This document shows positions 53,625 through 62,255 of a DNA stretch of 64,000 bases, in pieces. Position 1 is the first letter of the stretch. The number at the start of each line of letters is the position of its first letter. The notes under the pieces were generated by a model. The model was given only the letters and a program-made list of their open reading frames with translations, was not told where the DNA came from and searched no databases. The translations under genes and the position numbers were made by a program. Source of the stretch: Actinomadura rifamycini DSM 43936 (GTDB lineage: Bacteria > Actinomycetota > Actinomycetes > Streptosporangiales > Streptosporangiaceae); NCBI RefSeq assembly GCF_000425065.1, contig NZ_AULB01000020.1:62001-126000 (forward strand), read 5' to 3'.

Positions 53625-53640
53625 CTCTCACAATGTGGTA
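53625..53640. promoter_or_regulatory. IclR-type operator upstream of the Dabb gene
   Basis: CTCTCACAATGTGGTA contains the near-palindrome CACAATGTG and differs at one base from 52524-52539. A weaker related half site, CTCACATAGC, is at 53605-53614. Confidence 0.65.
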
Positions 53641-53684
53641 GCCGGGTGCATCGTTTCGATGAAAGAGCCCGGAGGGACGTCGCC

Positions 53685-53978
53685 ATGCTGCGACACATCA
53701 TTCTGCTCCGCTGGAGCCCCGAGGCCACCGAAGCGCAGCGGGCGGCCGCCGCGGACGCCTTCCGCGCGCTGCCCGCCGCGATCGGCCAGATCCGCGCGCT
53801 CTCCTGCGGACCGGACCTCGCCCTCGGCGAGAACGGCCACGACTTCGCGGCCGTCCTCGACTTCGACGACGCGGACGGCTGGCACGCCTACCAGCGGCAC
53901 CCCGCGCACCGCGCACTCGTCGCGGACCTCGTCGCTCCGATCCTGGCCGAGCGCGCGGCGATCCAGATCGATGTCTGA
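53685..53978 (+). CDS. Dabb-family (stress-responsive A/B barrel) small protein
   Basis: 97 residues from ATG 53685 after GGAGGG. The start MLRHIILLRW, the central GENGHDFAAVLDFDD and YQRHPAHRALVADLVAPI are typical of Dabb dimeric alpha/beta barrels, found as small cyclases, EthD-like or accessory proteins in aromatic degradation operons. It overlaps the next gene by 8 bp and heads the plus arm. The role may be ring-opening, isomerisation or tautomerisation; not assignable. Confidence 0.82.
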   Translation: MLRHIILLRWSPEATEAQRAAAADAFRALPAAIGQIRALSCGPDLALGENGHDFAAVLDFDDADGWHAYQRHPAHRALVADLVAPILAERAAIQIDV

Positions 53979-54621
53979 CTCCGCGACCGGCCGGCCGCTC
54001 GCCGACGACTACCGCGAGGCCGGATTCGGCGGACGCCTCGGCCTCGGCGCCCGTCCGGCCCTGCTCGTCGTCGACCTGGTCCGCGCCTACCTCGACCCGG
54101 GCAGCCCGCTCTTCGCGCCCGCCGCACCGGCCGCGCTGGAACGCGTCGTCACGCTGGCGGAGCACGCCCGCGCCCAAGGGCACCCGGTGGTCTTCACCTA
54201 CGTCTCGTACACGCCGGGCGGCGCGGACGGCGGCTGGTTCTACCGCAAGGTGCCCGCCCTCCGGCTGTTCGACGAAGGGTCCCCCCTGGCTCTGCCGCCC
54301 GCCGAACTCGTCCCGAGGGAAGGCGACCTCACCGTCCGCAAGCAGTACCCCAGCGCGTTCTTCGGAACGTCACTGGCGGCGACCCTGCACGCCCAGGGGG
54401 TGGATTCGGTGGTGGTCACCGGTGTCAGCACCAGCGGCTGCGTGCGGGCCACGGTCGTCGACGCGCTGAGCCACGGGTTCCGTGCGGCCGTCGCGGCCGA
54501 CGCCGTCGCCGACCGCGACCCGCGCCCCCACGACGCCGCCCTGTTCGACATCGACACCAAGTACGGGGACGTCCGCACCAGCGCCGACATCGCCGCCGCG
54601 TGGACGGGGAGCGGATCGTGA
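53971..54621 (+). CDS. Isochorismatase-family cysteine amidohydrolase (carbamoylsarcosine amidase/maleamate amidase-like)
   Basis: 216-residue cysteine hydrolase from ATG 53971. The catalytic triad is visible: Asp35 in VVDLVRAY, Lys124 in VRKQYPSAF and Cys157 in STSGCVRAT, with the cis-peptide region GVST before the cysteine. Relatives release ammonia from N-carbamoylsarcosine, nicotinamide or maleamate. Lying in one overlapping run with a maleate-isomerase-like gene and a nitrilase, a maleamate-like amide substrate is plausible but the isomerase-like partner is atypical. Confidence 0.82.
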   Translation: MSDSATGRPLADDYREAGFGGRLGLGARPALLVVDLVRAYLDPGSPLFAPAAPAALERVVTLAEHARAQGHPVVFTYVSYTPGGADGGWFYRKVPALRLFDEGSPLALPPAELVPREGDLTVRKQYPSAFFGTSLAATLHAQGVDSVVVTGVSTSGCVRATVVDALSHGFRAAVAADAVADRDPRPHDAALFDIDTKYGDVRTSADIAAAWTGSGS

Positions 54622-55499
54622 GCACCGCGGACACCCATCCCGCCGACCGGCTGCGCGGCTCGCTGAACTCCGGGCCGCCGGTCCTGGCCGCCGGATGCCA
54701 CGACGCGCTGAGCGCGCGGCTCGCCGAGGCCGCGGGCTTCGAGGCGGTGCATCTGTCCGGCGCACTCGTCGGCGCGAGCGAACTCGGGCTGCCGGACCTC
54801 GGCTTCACCGGCGCGAGCGACATGCTCGCCGCCCTGCGGCGCGTCGTCGCGGGCACCGGCGTGCCGATCGTCGCCGACGCCGACACCGGCTACGGGGACC
54901 CGCCGCAGGTCGCCGAGACCGTCCGCCGCTACGAGCGGGAGGGAGCCGCCGCCCTGCACCTGGAGGACCAGGTGCAGCCGAAGCGCTGCGGCCACGAACC
55001 CGGCGTCGAGGTGGTCGGCCTTCCCGTGGCGCTGGCCCGGCTCGACGCGGCCGTCTCGGTGCGCCGCCGCCTGGTGGTGATCGCCAGGACGGACGCGCTG
55101 CGGGCCGCGGGGCCCGACGAGATGCTCCGCCGGGTCGCCGCGTTCGCCGCCGCCGGAGCCGACGCGATCATGGCGGAGGGCGTCGTGGACGCCGAGCTGC
55201 TGCGCCGGGTCCGGGACGCGGCCCGCGGGCTCCCGCTCGTGGTGAACTGCTCGGCGGCCGGGCCCGCCGCCGACCCGGCCGACGTCCTCGGCCGCGCCGG
55301 CGGCCGGCTCCTGCTGTACCCGGTCGCGGCGGCGCTCGCCGGCGCCGCGGCCATGCGCACCGCCTACCGGAGCATCCTGCGCCACGGCCGCGCCCCCGAC
55401 CCCGCGATGACCTGGACCGACTTCAACGACCTGCTCGGCCTGCCCGGGCTGGCCGCCCGCTTCCCCGACCGACCGCCAGCCGAGGAGAGGACTCCATGA
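54618..55499 (+). CDS. Isocitrate lyase/PEP mutase-family C-C lyase (methylisocitrate/dimethylmalate lyase-like)
   Basis: 293-residue TIM-barrel enzyme from GTG 54618 (GTGA overlap). Metal-binding VADADTGYGD (Asp87/Asp89) and LEDQ (116-118) are followed by PKRCGH with the lyase cysteine Cys124, which separates lyases from PEP mutases and hydrolases. Relatives split 2-methylisocitrate or 2,3-dimethylmalate into two acids. It may cleave the ring-derived dicarboxylate of this pathway into pyruvate or glyoxylate plus a second acid. Confidence 0.83.
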   Translation: MSTADTHPADRLRGSLNSGPPVLAAGCHDALSARLAEAAGFEAVHLSGALVGASELGLPDLGFTGASDMLAALRRVVAGTGVPIVADADTGYGDPPQVAETVRRYEREGAAALHLEDQVQPKRCGHEPGVEVVGLPVALARLDAAVSVRRRLVVIARTDALRAAGPDEMLRRVAAFAAAGADAIMAEGVVDAELLRRVRDAARGLPLVVNCSAAGPAADPADVLGRAGGRLLLYPVAAALAGAAAMRTAYRSILRHGRAPDPAMTWTDFNDLLGLPGLAARFPDRPPAEERTP

Positions 55500-56239
55500 C
55501 CACCGTGCTCGCCGACCGCCGCGTCTTCGGCGTGATCGTCCCGTCCACCAACACCGTCGTGGAGGACGAGTACTACCGCCACCGCGCGGACGGCGTGTCC
55601 TTCCACGCCGGGCGGATCCTCATCCGCAACGCGGCGCTCGACGACGACGCGAGCTTCCGGACGTTCCTCACCGAGCTGCGCGCCGAGATCGGCAAGGCCG
55701 TGGAGTCGGTGCTCACCTGCGAACCCGACCACCTCATCATGGGCATGAGCGCGGAGACCTTCTGGGGCGGCGTGGACGGCAACGCCGAGTTCGAACGCCT
55801 CATCCGCGACCTGTCCGGGCTGGACGTCACGACCGGCGCGTCCGCGTGCCGGGCGGCGCTGGCCCGGCTGGGCGTCTCCCGCATCGGCGTCGTCACCCCG
55901 TACCAGCCCGTCGCCGACGAGCAGGTCCGCCGGTTCTTCACCGAACTCGGCCACGAGGTGGCCGGCGTCCGCGGCCTGAAGTGCGCGTCCGCGACGTCCA
56001 TCGCCGGCGTCACCCGGGACGAGCTGCGCGCCGCGTTCGCCGAGGTGGACGGACCGGACGTGGAGGCCCTCGTCCAGGCGGGCACGAACCTGCCGGTCAT
56101 GGGAGTCGCGGCCGAACTGGAAGAGGAGCTCGGCAAGCCCGTGGTCGCGATCAACGCCGCGACCCTCTGGCACGCCTACCGCACCAACGGGATCGGGGAC
56201 CGGATCCCCGGCGCGGGCCGCCTGCTGGCGACCCTCTGA
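55496..56239 (+). CDS. Maleate isomerase/Asp-Glu racemase-fold protein lacking both catalytic cysteines
   Basis: 247-residue protein from ATG 55496 overlapping the previous stop. The fold is that of maleate isomerases and arylmalonate decarboxylases (FGVIVPSTNTVVEDEYY, SRIGVVTPYQPVADEQVRRF, LGKPVVAINAATLWHA). The two positions that normally carry cysteines read GMSAETFWGG (Met84/Ser85) and QAGTNLPVMG (Gly196), so the standard thiol mechanism is impossible. It may decarboxylate, bind, or isomerise by another mechanism. It is in one unit with the amidohydrolase, lyase and double nitrilase. Confidence 0.8.
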   Translation: MTTVLADRRVFGVIVPSTNTVVEDEYYRHRADGVSFHAGRILIRNAALDDDASFRTFLTELRAEIGKAVESVLTCEPDHLIMGMSAETFWGGVDGNAEFERLIRDLSGLDVTTGASACRAALARLGVSRIGVVTPYQPVADEQVRRFFTELGHEVAGVRGLKCASATSIAGVTRDELRAAFAEVDGPDVEALVQAGTNLPVMGVAAELEEELGKPVVAINAATLWHAYRTNGIGDRIPGAGRLLATL

Positions 56240-56270
56240 CCGGCCGCCCCACGACGAGAGGAGCACCACC

Positions 56271-57968
56271 ATGACGAAGATCCGCGTCGCCGCCGCCCAG
56301 TTCTTCTCCGGGACCGACCCCGTCGAGAACCTGGCGCTGTGCAGGGAGTACGTGCGCCGCGCCGCCGCCGCGGGCGCGCAGTTGGTCGTCCTCCCGGAGA
56401 ACGCCAACCGGGTCCGCGACTACGCCGACCGAGCCGAATGCTGGGCGCGCAGCGAGGAGCTGTCGGGACCGTTCGTGACGGGGCTGCGCGCCACCGCCGC
56501 CGACCTCGGCGTCCACATCGCGGCGGGCGTCGACCTGCGCGGCGCCGCCGAGCCGGTCGTGCACATCGCGTCCGTGCTCATCGGCCCGGACGGCGAGGTC
56601 ATCGGCGTCCACAACAAGCACGTCCTCTGGGACTACGAGTACACGCTGTTCGAGCCGGGCGACGAGCCGTACGAGGTCCACGACACCGCGCTCGGCCGGA
56701 TCGGCCTGCTGCTGTGCGCGGACGGCATCGTCCCCGACACCCCGCGGGCGCTCGCGCTGCTCGGCGCGGAGATCCTCTGCAACTCGCTGAACTCCCGGGG
56801 CCCGGACGAGTTCCGCGTCCACGTGCCGCTGCGCGCGATGGAGAACCGCGTGTGGCACGTCGCGGCCAACACCGTCGGGGGTCCCGAACACGAGTGGCCC
56901 TGGATGGGCGGCAGCCAGATCGTCGCCCCGGACGGGACCCGGGTCGCCGACGCGGGCGAGGCCGAGCCCGGCCTCGTGACGGCCGACATCGAACCCGCCG
57001 CGGCCCGCGACAAGCGGATGCCCGGGGTCGCCGACCTGTTCGCGTGGCGGCGCCCGGACCTGTACGCCCCGCTGGCCCGCCCACTGGACGAGGTCCCGGC
57101 CGCCGCCATGTACGGTCCGGCCCCGGCGGACATGCCGCCCCGGCCGCTGCCGGTCGCGATCATGCAGGTCAGCTTCTCCCGCAACACCGAGTGGACGGTG
57201 CGCCGCGCGCTCGGGCAGATCTCCCACGCGGCCCGGTCCGGCGCCCGGCTCGGCGTGCTGCCCGAGCTCTTCTGCTTCGAGTCCGGCGAGGTGGCGGCCG
57301 ACCCGGCCCGCGCCGCGGCGGTGTCCCGGGACGTCCTGGCGCGCATCGCGGCCGCCTGCGCGGAGGCGAAGATCTGGGTGGCCGTCGACCTCGTCGAGGA
57401 GTCCGGCGAGGGGTACCACTCGACCGTCCACCTGGTCGACGACACCGGCGCGACCGTCCACCGCTACCGCAAGACGCACCTGACCGACGGCGACCGCGTG
57501 TGGGCGGCGCCCGGCGATTCCCTGACGGTCGCCGACACCCCGATCGGACGGCTCGGCTTCATGATCGGCGACGAGGTGTGGGTGCCGGAGATCGCCCGTG
57601 CCCTCGCGCTGGAGGGCGCCGAGCTGATCGTCCATCCCACCGCGTGGGGCACGCCCGAGGCCATGCACGTCGCCGCGACCGAGCGCACCGAGGAGAACCG
57701 CGTCCACCTGGTGTCGGTCAACCGGTTGGACGACCCCGCCGGGCTGGGCAGCCAGGTACTGCGCGCCGACGACTTCGTTCCGGGACAGCCGATCGCGGTG
57801 ATGCGCTACCCGACCGGCTACTGGACGCGCCCCGGGTTCGAGGAGCAGCTCGTCTTGGAGCTCGACCTGCGGGAGTCCAACGACAAGATGATGGGTCACC
57901 ACCTCGATCCGCTGGCCAAGCGCCACCCGCATCTGTACGGCAGCCTGGTCGAAGAAGCGACCGGGTAA
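56271..57968 (+). CDS. Tandem double nitrilase/amidase; second domain lacks the catalytic cysteine
   Basis: 565 residues from ATG 56271. Domain 1 (about 1-270) has the full carbon-nitrogen hydrolase triad Glu43 (LPENAN), Lys116 (HNKHVLW) and Cys149 (LLCADGI). Domain 2 (about 293-560) keeps Glu332 (LPELFCF) and Lys401 (YRKTHLTDG) but has Gly433 (MIGDEVWVPE) where the cysteine should be, so it is probably a structural or regulatory partner. Domain 1 should hydrolyse a nitrile, amide or carbamoyl group. It is the last gene of the plus arm. Confidence 0.85.
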   Translation: MTKIRVAAAQFFSGTDPVENLALCREYVRRAAAAGAQLVVLPENANRVRDYADRAECWARSEELSGPFVTGLRATAADLGVHIAAGVDLRGAAEPVVHIASVLIGPDGEVIGVHNKHVLWDYEYTLFEPGDEPYEVHDTALGRIGLLLCADGIVPDTPRALALLGAEILCNSLNSRGPDEFRVHVPLRAMENRVWHVAANTVGGPEHEWPWMGGSQIVAPDGTRVADAGEAEPGLVTADIEPAAARDKRMPGVADLFAWRRPDLYAPLARPLDEVPAAAMYGPAPADMPPRPLPVAIMQVSFSRNTEWTVRRALGQISHAARSGARLGVLPELFCFESGEVAADPARAAAVSRDVLARIAAACAEAKIWVAVDLVEESGEGYHSTVHLVDDTGATVHRYRKTHLTDGDRVWAAPGDSLTVADTPIGRLGFMIGDEVWVPEIARALALEGAELIVHPTAWGTPEAMHVAATERTEENRVHLVSVNRLDDPAGLGSQVLRADDFVPGQPIAVMRYPTGYWTRPGFEEQLVLELDLRESNDKMMGHHLDPLAKRHPHLYGSLVEEATG

Positions 57969-58036
57969 CGGCCGCCCGCGCTCCCGACCGGCGAGCGAAC
58001 CGCGCAGACTCGAACCCCGGAACTACGGAGCTCTCG

Positions 58037-58717
58037 TCACCTCCGGCGCCGCTTCTGGCGGCGGTGCTTGGAGGCGGGGCGCTGTTGCGGCGGCTTCTTA
58101 CGGGCGGGCTGCTGGGGATTGCGGCCACGGGAGCTGTTGGGGGTGCGGCCGCGGACGATGCCGATCAGTTCCTCCATGAGGTCGGTCGTCTCGGCATCGA
58201 GCCAGGCCAGACCGATCCGGGACTGGGGGGCGTCGGTCACGGTCCGGTAGGTGAGGTCTCTGCGGTGGTGGAGGCGGGCCAGGGACTGCGGGAGCAGCAG
58301 GACGCCGGTTCCCGACGCCACCAACCCGATCGCGCCGGCGGTGCTCTCGGGACGGGTGAAGGCAGGCTGCCCCGGGCGGTCGTCCCAGGTCAGCACGTCG
58401 TCGAGGGGCTCGAACACGTCCTCGTCGGCGAGATCGGCGAGCTCCACCTCCTCCACCGCGGCCACCGCGTGGTCCTTCGGCACCACCACCACGGTCGTCT
58501 CCAGGTACAGCGGGATCACGTGGAGCCCCTCGCGGTCGACGGGCAGGCGTACGAACGCCGCGTCCACGCCACCGTTCCGCAGCAGGGGGACGACCTCGGT
58601 CGCCGGCGTCTGCAGCAGGCGAAGCGGCACCTCCCGGACCCGCTCGGCCCACACCCCGGCCCACTTCCCGGGCGTCACGCCCGGCACGTAGGCCAGCCGG
58701 AACTCGCTATCGGTCAC
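58037..58717 (-). CDS. LysR-type substrate-binding domain protein without DNA-binding domain
   Basis: 226 residues from GTG 58717. The sequence is the periplasmic-binding-protein-like effector domain of LysR regulators (FRLAYVPGVTPGKWAGVW, then VVVVPKDHAVAAVEEVELAD and ASGTGVLLLPQSLA), starting where the N-terminal helix-turn-helix would normally have ended. The C-terminus is a strongly basic Arg/Lys/Gln tail (SKHRRQKRRRR) that could contact nucleic acid. It is divergent from a DUF5997 gene 55 bp away; I recall the same pairing in other actinomycetes. Function unknown. Confidence 0.8.
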   Translation of the reverse strand: MTDSEFRLAYVPGVTPGKWAGVWAERVREVPLRLLQTPATEVVPLLRNGGVDAAFVRLPVDREGLHVIPLYLETTVVVVPKDHAVAAVEEVELADLADEDVFEPLDDVLTWDDRPGQPAFTRPESTAGAIGLVASGTGVLLLPQSLARLHHRRDLTYRTVTDAPQSRIGLAWLDAETTDLMEELIGIVRGRTPNSSRGRNPQQPARKKPPQQRPASKHRRQKRRRR

Positions 58718-58772
58718 TCCGCCACCCTAGTCACGTCCAGACGGTCCCCTCCCGCTGGCTACCCTTGAGGTC

Positions 58773-59156
58773 ATGGGCACGTCCAAAACAAAGACCCCGC
58801 AGACCATGAAGTCCGCGACCGCGGCCAAGAAGCTGGGGATCCTGCTGTCGGCAGCACCCGCCGAGTTCCAGGAAGGTCCCGTCTCCCGGGACGAATTGAA
58901 CGCGCTCCAAGCCGACCCGCCCTCCTGGCTGGCGGACCTGCGCCGTGAGGGCCCCCACCCCCGCCAGGTCGTCGCCGCCAAGCTCCGCGTCTCCATCTCG
59001 GGGCTGGCCCGCGCCGGTATCACGGGCCCCCTCACCACGGCCGAGATCGAGAACCTGAAGGCCGAAAGGCCCGACTGGCTGGAACGCGAGCAGGCCGTCC
59101 AGGCCGAGGTCCGCAAGGAGGAACTCCGCCTCAAGCAGCAGCGCGCCGCATCCTGA
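58773..59156 (+). CDS. DUF5997 family protein
   Basis: 127-residue actinobacterial protein from ATG 58773. Characteristic segments are PQTMKSATAAKKLGILLSAA, then SRDELNALQADPPSWLADLR and PLTTAEIENLKAERPDWLER. Soluble and mainly helical, with a charged C-terminal helix; no enzyme motif is visible. It is divergent from the LysR-domain gene, with which it may be functionally linked. The short convergent gap to the MFS gene (59157-59274) holds nothing I can identify. Confidence 0.85.
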   Translation: MGTSKTKTPQTMKSATAAKKLGILLSAAPAEFQEGPVSRDELNALQADPPSWLADLRREGPHPRQVVAAKLRVSISGLARAGITGPLTTAEIENLKAERPDWLEREQAVQAEVRKEELRLKQQRAAS

Positions 59157-59274
59157 CTCACGCCAGGCCCGGCCGAACCGCCGGGCAGCGACCGGTGTCC
59201 CGGCCACGCGACGCCGGGGATGTCGTCGCGGCGACCGAACGGTGCCGCGCTTGGCGGCGGCCCGGCCGCGGGGG

Positions 59275-60495
59275 TCACGTGGTGCGCCAGCGAGGGGCGA
59301 CGACGGCTCCGGCGACGGCCAGGACGGCCGCGAGCGCGACGGTCCACGTGAATCCGGTGGCGGCGGCGAGGGCCAGGGCCGCCGAGCTTGCGACGGTGAC
59401 GAAAATGCCCTCGATCGCCATCGGGACGCTGTAGTCGGTCGCCGCGGACGCGGGACGGGCGAGCGCCATGGACGTCGCGGCGATCCAGGTGACCTTCGCC
59501 CCGTAGACGATCGAGACGACGGTCATGGCGGCGAGCGTCGGCACGAGGGGGGCGTGCCCGGCGGCGAGGGGGAGGAGGGCGGCGACCCCGGCGATGCCGA
59601 GCACCCCCGTGACGAGGGCGGGACGTGTCCGTCCGTACCGGCCGACGGCCGCGCCGGTGGCGAGCGCCGCGACGACCTGGGCGCCGGTCGCCGCGGACGT
59701 GGCCAGCGCGATGCGGTCGGTGGACCACCCGGCGGACAGCAGCATGGCGGGCTGGACGGCCGTCGCGAGCCACTCGCTGACGGCGAAGACCGGGATCACC
59801 AGCAGCGCCCACGCGGCGGCCCGGCGGTCCCGGAACAGTGCGCCGAGCACCCTCGGTGCCGCGGCCGCTCGGCCGTCCGGTTCGGGCGGTTCGCGGATGC
59901 GGGTGAGGACGGCGAAGGGGACGAGGTGGACGGCGGCGAGCGCGAGGAGCGTGACGGTCCAGCCCGCGTGCGCGTACAGCAGCAGGGCGCCGCTGGAGCC
60001 GATGAGGAGTGACGCGGAGGCCGACGCCATCTGCACGCCGTTGCCGACTCCGTGCTCGCCGCGCCGAAGGAGCCGTACCGCCAGCCCGTTCAGCGCCGTG
60101 TCGTGGAACACCGACAACCCCAGGAAGACGATCGTCAGCGCGAGCGTCAGCGGCAGGTCGGCGACCGGGTCGAGCGCGGCGAGTGCGGCCAGGGTCGCGA
60201 TCAGCGGCGGCTGCGTCAGCAGCAGCCAGCCCCGGTAGCGGCCGAACCCGGACGGGCGGGCGCGGTCGATGATCGGGGCCGTGAGGAACCGCAGGAAGTA
60301 CACCGCGCCGAGCATGTTGATCGCGGCGACGGCTCCGAGCGGCACGTCCCGCGAAAGCAGGATCGTGCCGAGGGCGAGGAAGAAGAACGAGTACCCCGTG
60401 TTGGCGACCAGGTAGAGGGCGCCGACGACCGCCAGGGTGCGCCCGCGGGGTGCGGGCGCACACCGGGCGGTGCCGGCGCGGTGGGGCGCGGTCAC
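59275..60495 (-). CDS. MFS transporter, RhtX/FptX/YbtX-like
   Basis: 406-residue multi-helix membrane protein (about 12 hydrophobic segments) from GTG 60495, overlapping the ABC gene stop. Motifs such as FFFLALGTILLSRDVPLGAV, FLTAPIIDRARPSGFGRYRG and FHDTALNGLAVRLL recall the RhtX/FptX siderophore permeases and YbtX. Together with two adjacent ABC half-transporters it forms a YbtP-YbtQ-YbtX-like set for ferric siderophore uptake and handling. Drug or metabolite export is an alternative. Confidence 0.75.
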   Translation of the reverse strand: MTAPHRAGTARCAPAPRGRTLAVVGALYLVANTGYSFFFLALGTILLSRDVPLGAVAAINMLGAVYFLRFLTAPIIDRARPSGFGRYRGWLLLTQPPLIATLAALAALDPVADLPLTLALTIVFLGLSVFHDTALNGLAVRLLRRGEHGVGNGVQMASASASLLIGSSGALLLYAHAGWTVTLLALAAVHLVPFAVLTRIREPPEPDGRAAAAPRVLGALFRDRRAAAWALLVIPVFAVSEWLATAVQPAMLLSAGWSTDRIALATSAATGAQVVAALATGAAVGRYGRTRPALVTGVLGIAGVAALLPLAAGHAPLVPTLAAMTVVSIVYGAKVTWIAATSMALARPASAATDYSVPMAIEGIFVTVASSAALALAAATGFTWTVALAAVLAVAGAVVAPRWRTT

Positions 60496-62255
60496 GCGTG
60501 CGGCGCCGGGGGACCGGACGAGGTGATGCGCCAGCTCTGCGTTCGCTCGTACTGGTCGAAGAGCCGGGCGAAGGCACCCCCGGCGGCCCGCAGGTCCACC
60601 GGACGCCCGGTCTCGGTGACCCGGCCGCCGTCCAGGGCGACGACGTGGTCGGCGGCGGCCAGCGTGGCGGGCCGGTGCGCGATCACGATGACGGTGCGGT
60701 CCGAGTCGCGGGCGAGGCGCCCGATGGCCTGCCCGACCGCGCTCTCGCTCTCCGGGTCGAGCGCGGACGCGGCCTCGTCGACGAGGACGATCCGGGCGCG
60801 CTTGAGGAACGCGCGGGCGATGGACACGCGCTGCCGCTCGCCGCCGGACAGCTGCGCGCCGCCCTCGCCGACGCGCGTGGCCCAGCCGTCCGGGAGCCGG
60901 TCGACGACCTCGTCCAGGCGGGCCTCGCGGGCGGCGGCGTCGAGGTCGGCGCGGGTGGCGTCCGGGCGGGCCAGCAGCAGGTTCTCCTCGATCGTCGTGT
61001 CGAACAGGTACACGTCCTGGAACACGATCGCGATGTCGTCGAGCAGGGCGGCGTGGTCGTACTCGCGGACGTCCCGGCCGCCGACCCGGACGTGCCCGGA
61101 GCCGGTGTCGTGGAACCGTGCGACGAGCCGCGTCACGGTCGTCTTGCCCGATCCGGACGGTCCGACGAGCGCGGTGGTGCTCCCGGCGGGGCAGCGGAAC
61201 GAGACGCCGGACAACGCGGGCGCCGAGGGGTCCCCGTAGGCGAAGGTGACGTCGTCGAACTCGATGGAGGCGTCCGCGGCGCGCCGCACGGGGTGCGGGG
61301 CCCGCGGCAGGGCGGGCGCGTTCAGGACGGCTTCCACCCGGCCGACGTTGTTCACCATCGCCCGCAGCGCCCCGTCCAGTTCGATCAGCGTGCCGAGCGG
61401 CTCCAGGAACCGGACGGCGAGGACGAGCAGTGCGACGGTGTCGGGGACGCCGAGGCCCCCGGAGACCAGAAGGTGCGCGCCGAGCACCAGGACGGCGACG
61501 AACCCGGCCATGACCACGCCGGTGAACCCGAGGTCGGGGAGCATCGCTCGGTTGAGGCCGCGCCGGTAGCTGCTGCGGTGCTCGTCGAGGGCCTCGCGCA
61601 TCCGGTCGCCGCCCGTCCCCCCGCGGCCCGCGGCGCGCAGCACGGGCTGCGCCTGGCCGATCTCGATCGCGCGGCCCGCGATCTCGGTGGCGGCCGCGTG
61701 CAGCTCCTCGTCCGCGGCGGTCGACACCCGCCCGGACCAGCGCAGCGTCACGTACGCGAACGGCGCGACGGCGACGAACAGCAGCGCGAGCCGCCAGTCG
61801 ACCGCACAGGTGACGCCGACGATGGTGGCGGGCACGAGGACGGACGTCAGGGCGGGCTGCCCGATCGTCACGGCGAGCGTGCCGATGGCGCCGGCGTCCG
61901 TCGTGACCGTGCGGGCGAGCCGCGCCTTGCGTTCGGTCGTGAACCAGCCGAGCGGCAGCGTCGTCGCGTGCTCCATCAGCCGGTGCCGCAGCCGGGCCGT
62001 CATCTGCATGGCGGCGGCGAAGCCGACCGGGACGGCCAGCACGGTCAGCACCGCGTACACGGCGAGGCCCGCGCCGCCCGCGACGAGCCACGGGACGGCC
62101 GCGCCGACGTCCGGTTCGGGGCGCAGCAGCGCCCGCAGGATCGGGACGAGCGCGCCGAGCAGCAGGCCCTGCAGGACGGCGAGGACGGTGGTGAGCGCGC
62201 CCAGCCGGGCGATCAGCCCGGGGTGCGGCAGCAGCCGGTACAGCTTGCGGATCAT
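60492..62255 (-). CDS. ABC half-transporter, YbtQ/IrtB-like
   Basis: 587-residue fused membrane-ATPase protein from ATG 62255, overlapping the upstream ABC gene stop. An N-terminal six-helix exporter-fold domain is followed by Walker A GPSGSGKTT, Q-loop IVFQDVYLFD, signature LSGGERQR and Walker B IVLVDEAASALD. Exporter-fold proteins of this pair type (YbtPQ, IrtAB) import iron-loaded siderophores. The downstream MFS gene supports this role. Confidence 0.82.
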   Translation of the reverse strand: MIRKLYRLLPHPGLIARLGALTTVLAVLQGLLLGALVPILRALLRPEPDVGAAVPWLVAGGAGLAVYAVLTVLAVPVGFAAAMQMTARLRHRLMEHATTLPLGWFTTERKARLARTVTTDAGAIGTLAVTIGQPALTSVLVPATIVGVTCAVDWRLALLFVAVAPFAYVTLRWSGRVSTAADEELHAAATEIAGRAIEIGQAQPVLRAAGRGGTGGDRMREALDEHRSSYRRGLNRAMLPDLGFTGVVMAGFVAVLVLGAHLLVSGGLGVPDTVALLVLAVRFLEPLGTLIELDGALRAMVNNVGRVEAVLNAPALPRAPHPVRRAADASIEFDDVTFAYGDPSAPALSGVSFRCPAGSTTALVGPSGSGKTTVTRLVARFHDTGSGHVRVGGRDVREYDHAALLDDIAIVFQDVYLFDTTIEENLLLARPDATRADLDAAAREARLDEVVDRLPDGWATRVGEGGAQLSGGERQRVSIARAFLKRARIVLVDEAASALDPESESAVGQAIGRLARDSDRTVIVIAHRPATLAAADHVVALDGGRVTETGRPVDLRAAGGAFARLFDQYERTQSWRITSSGPPAPHA

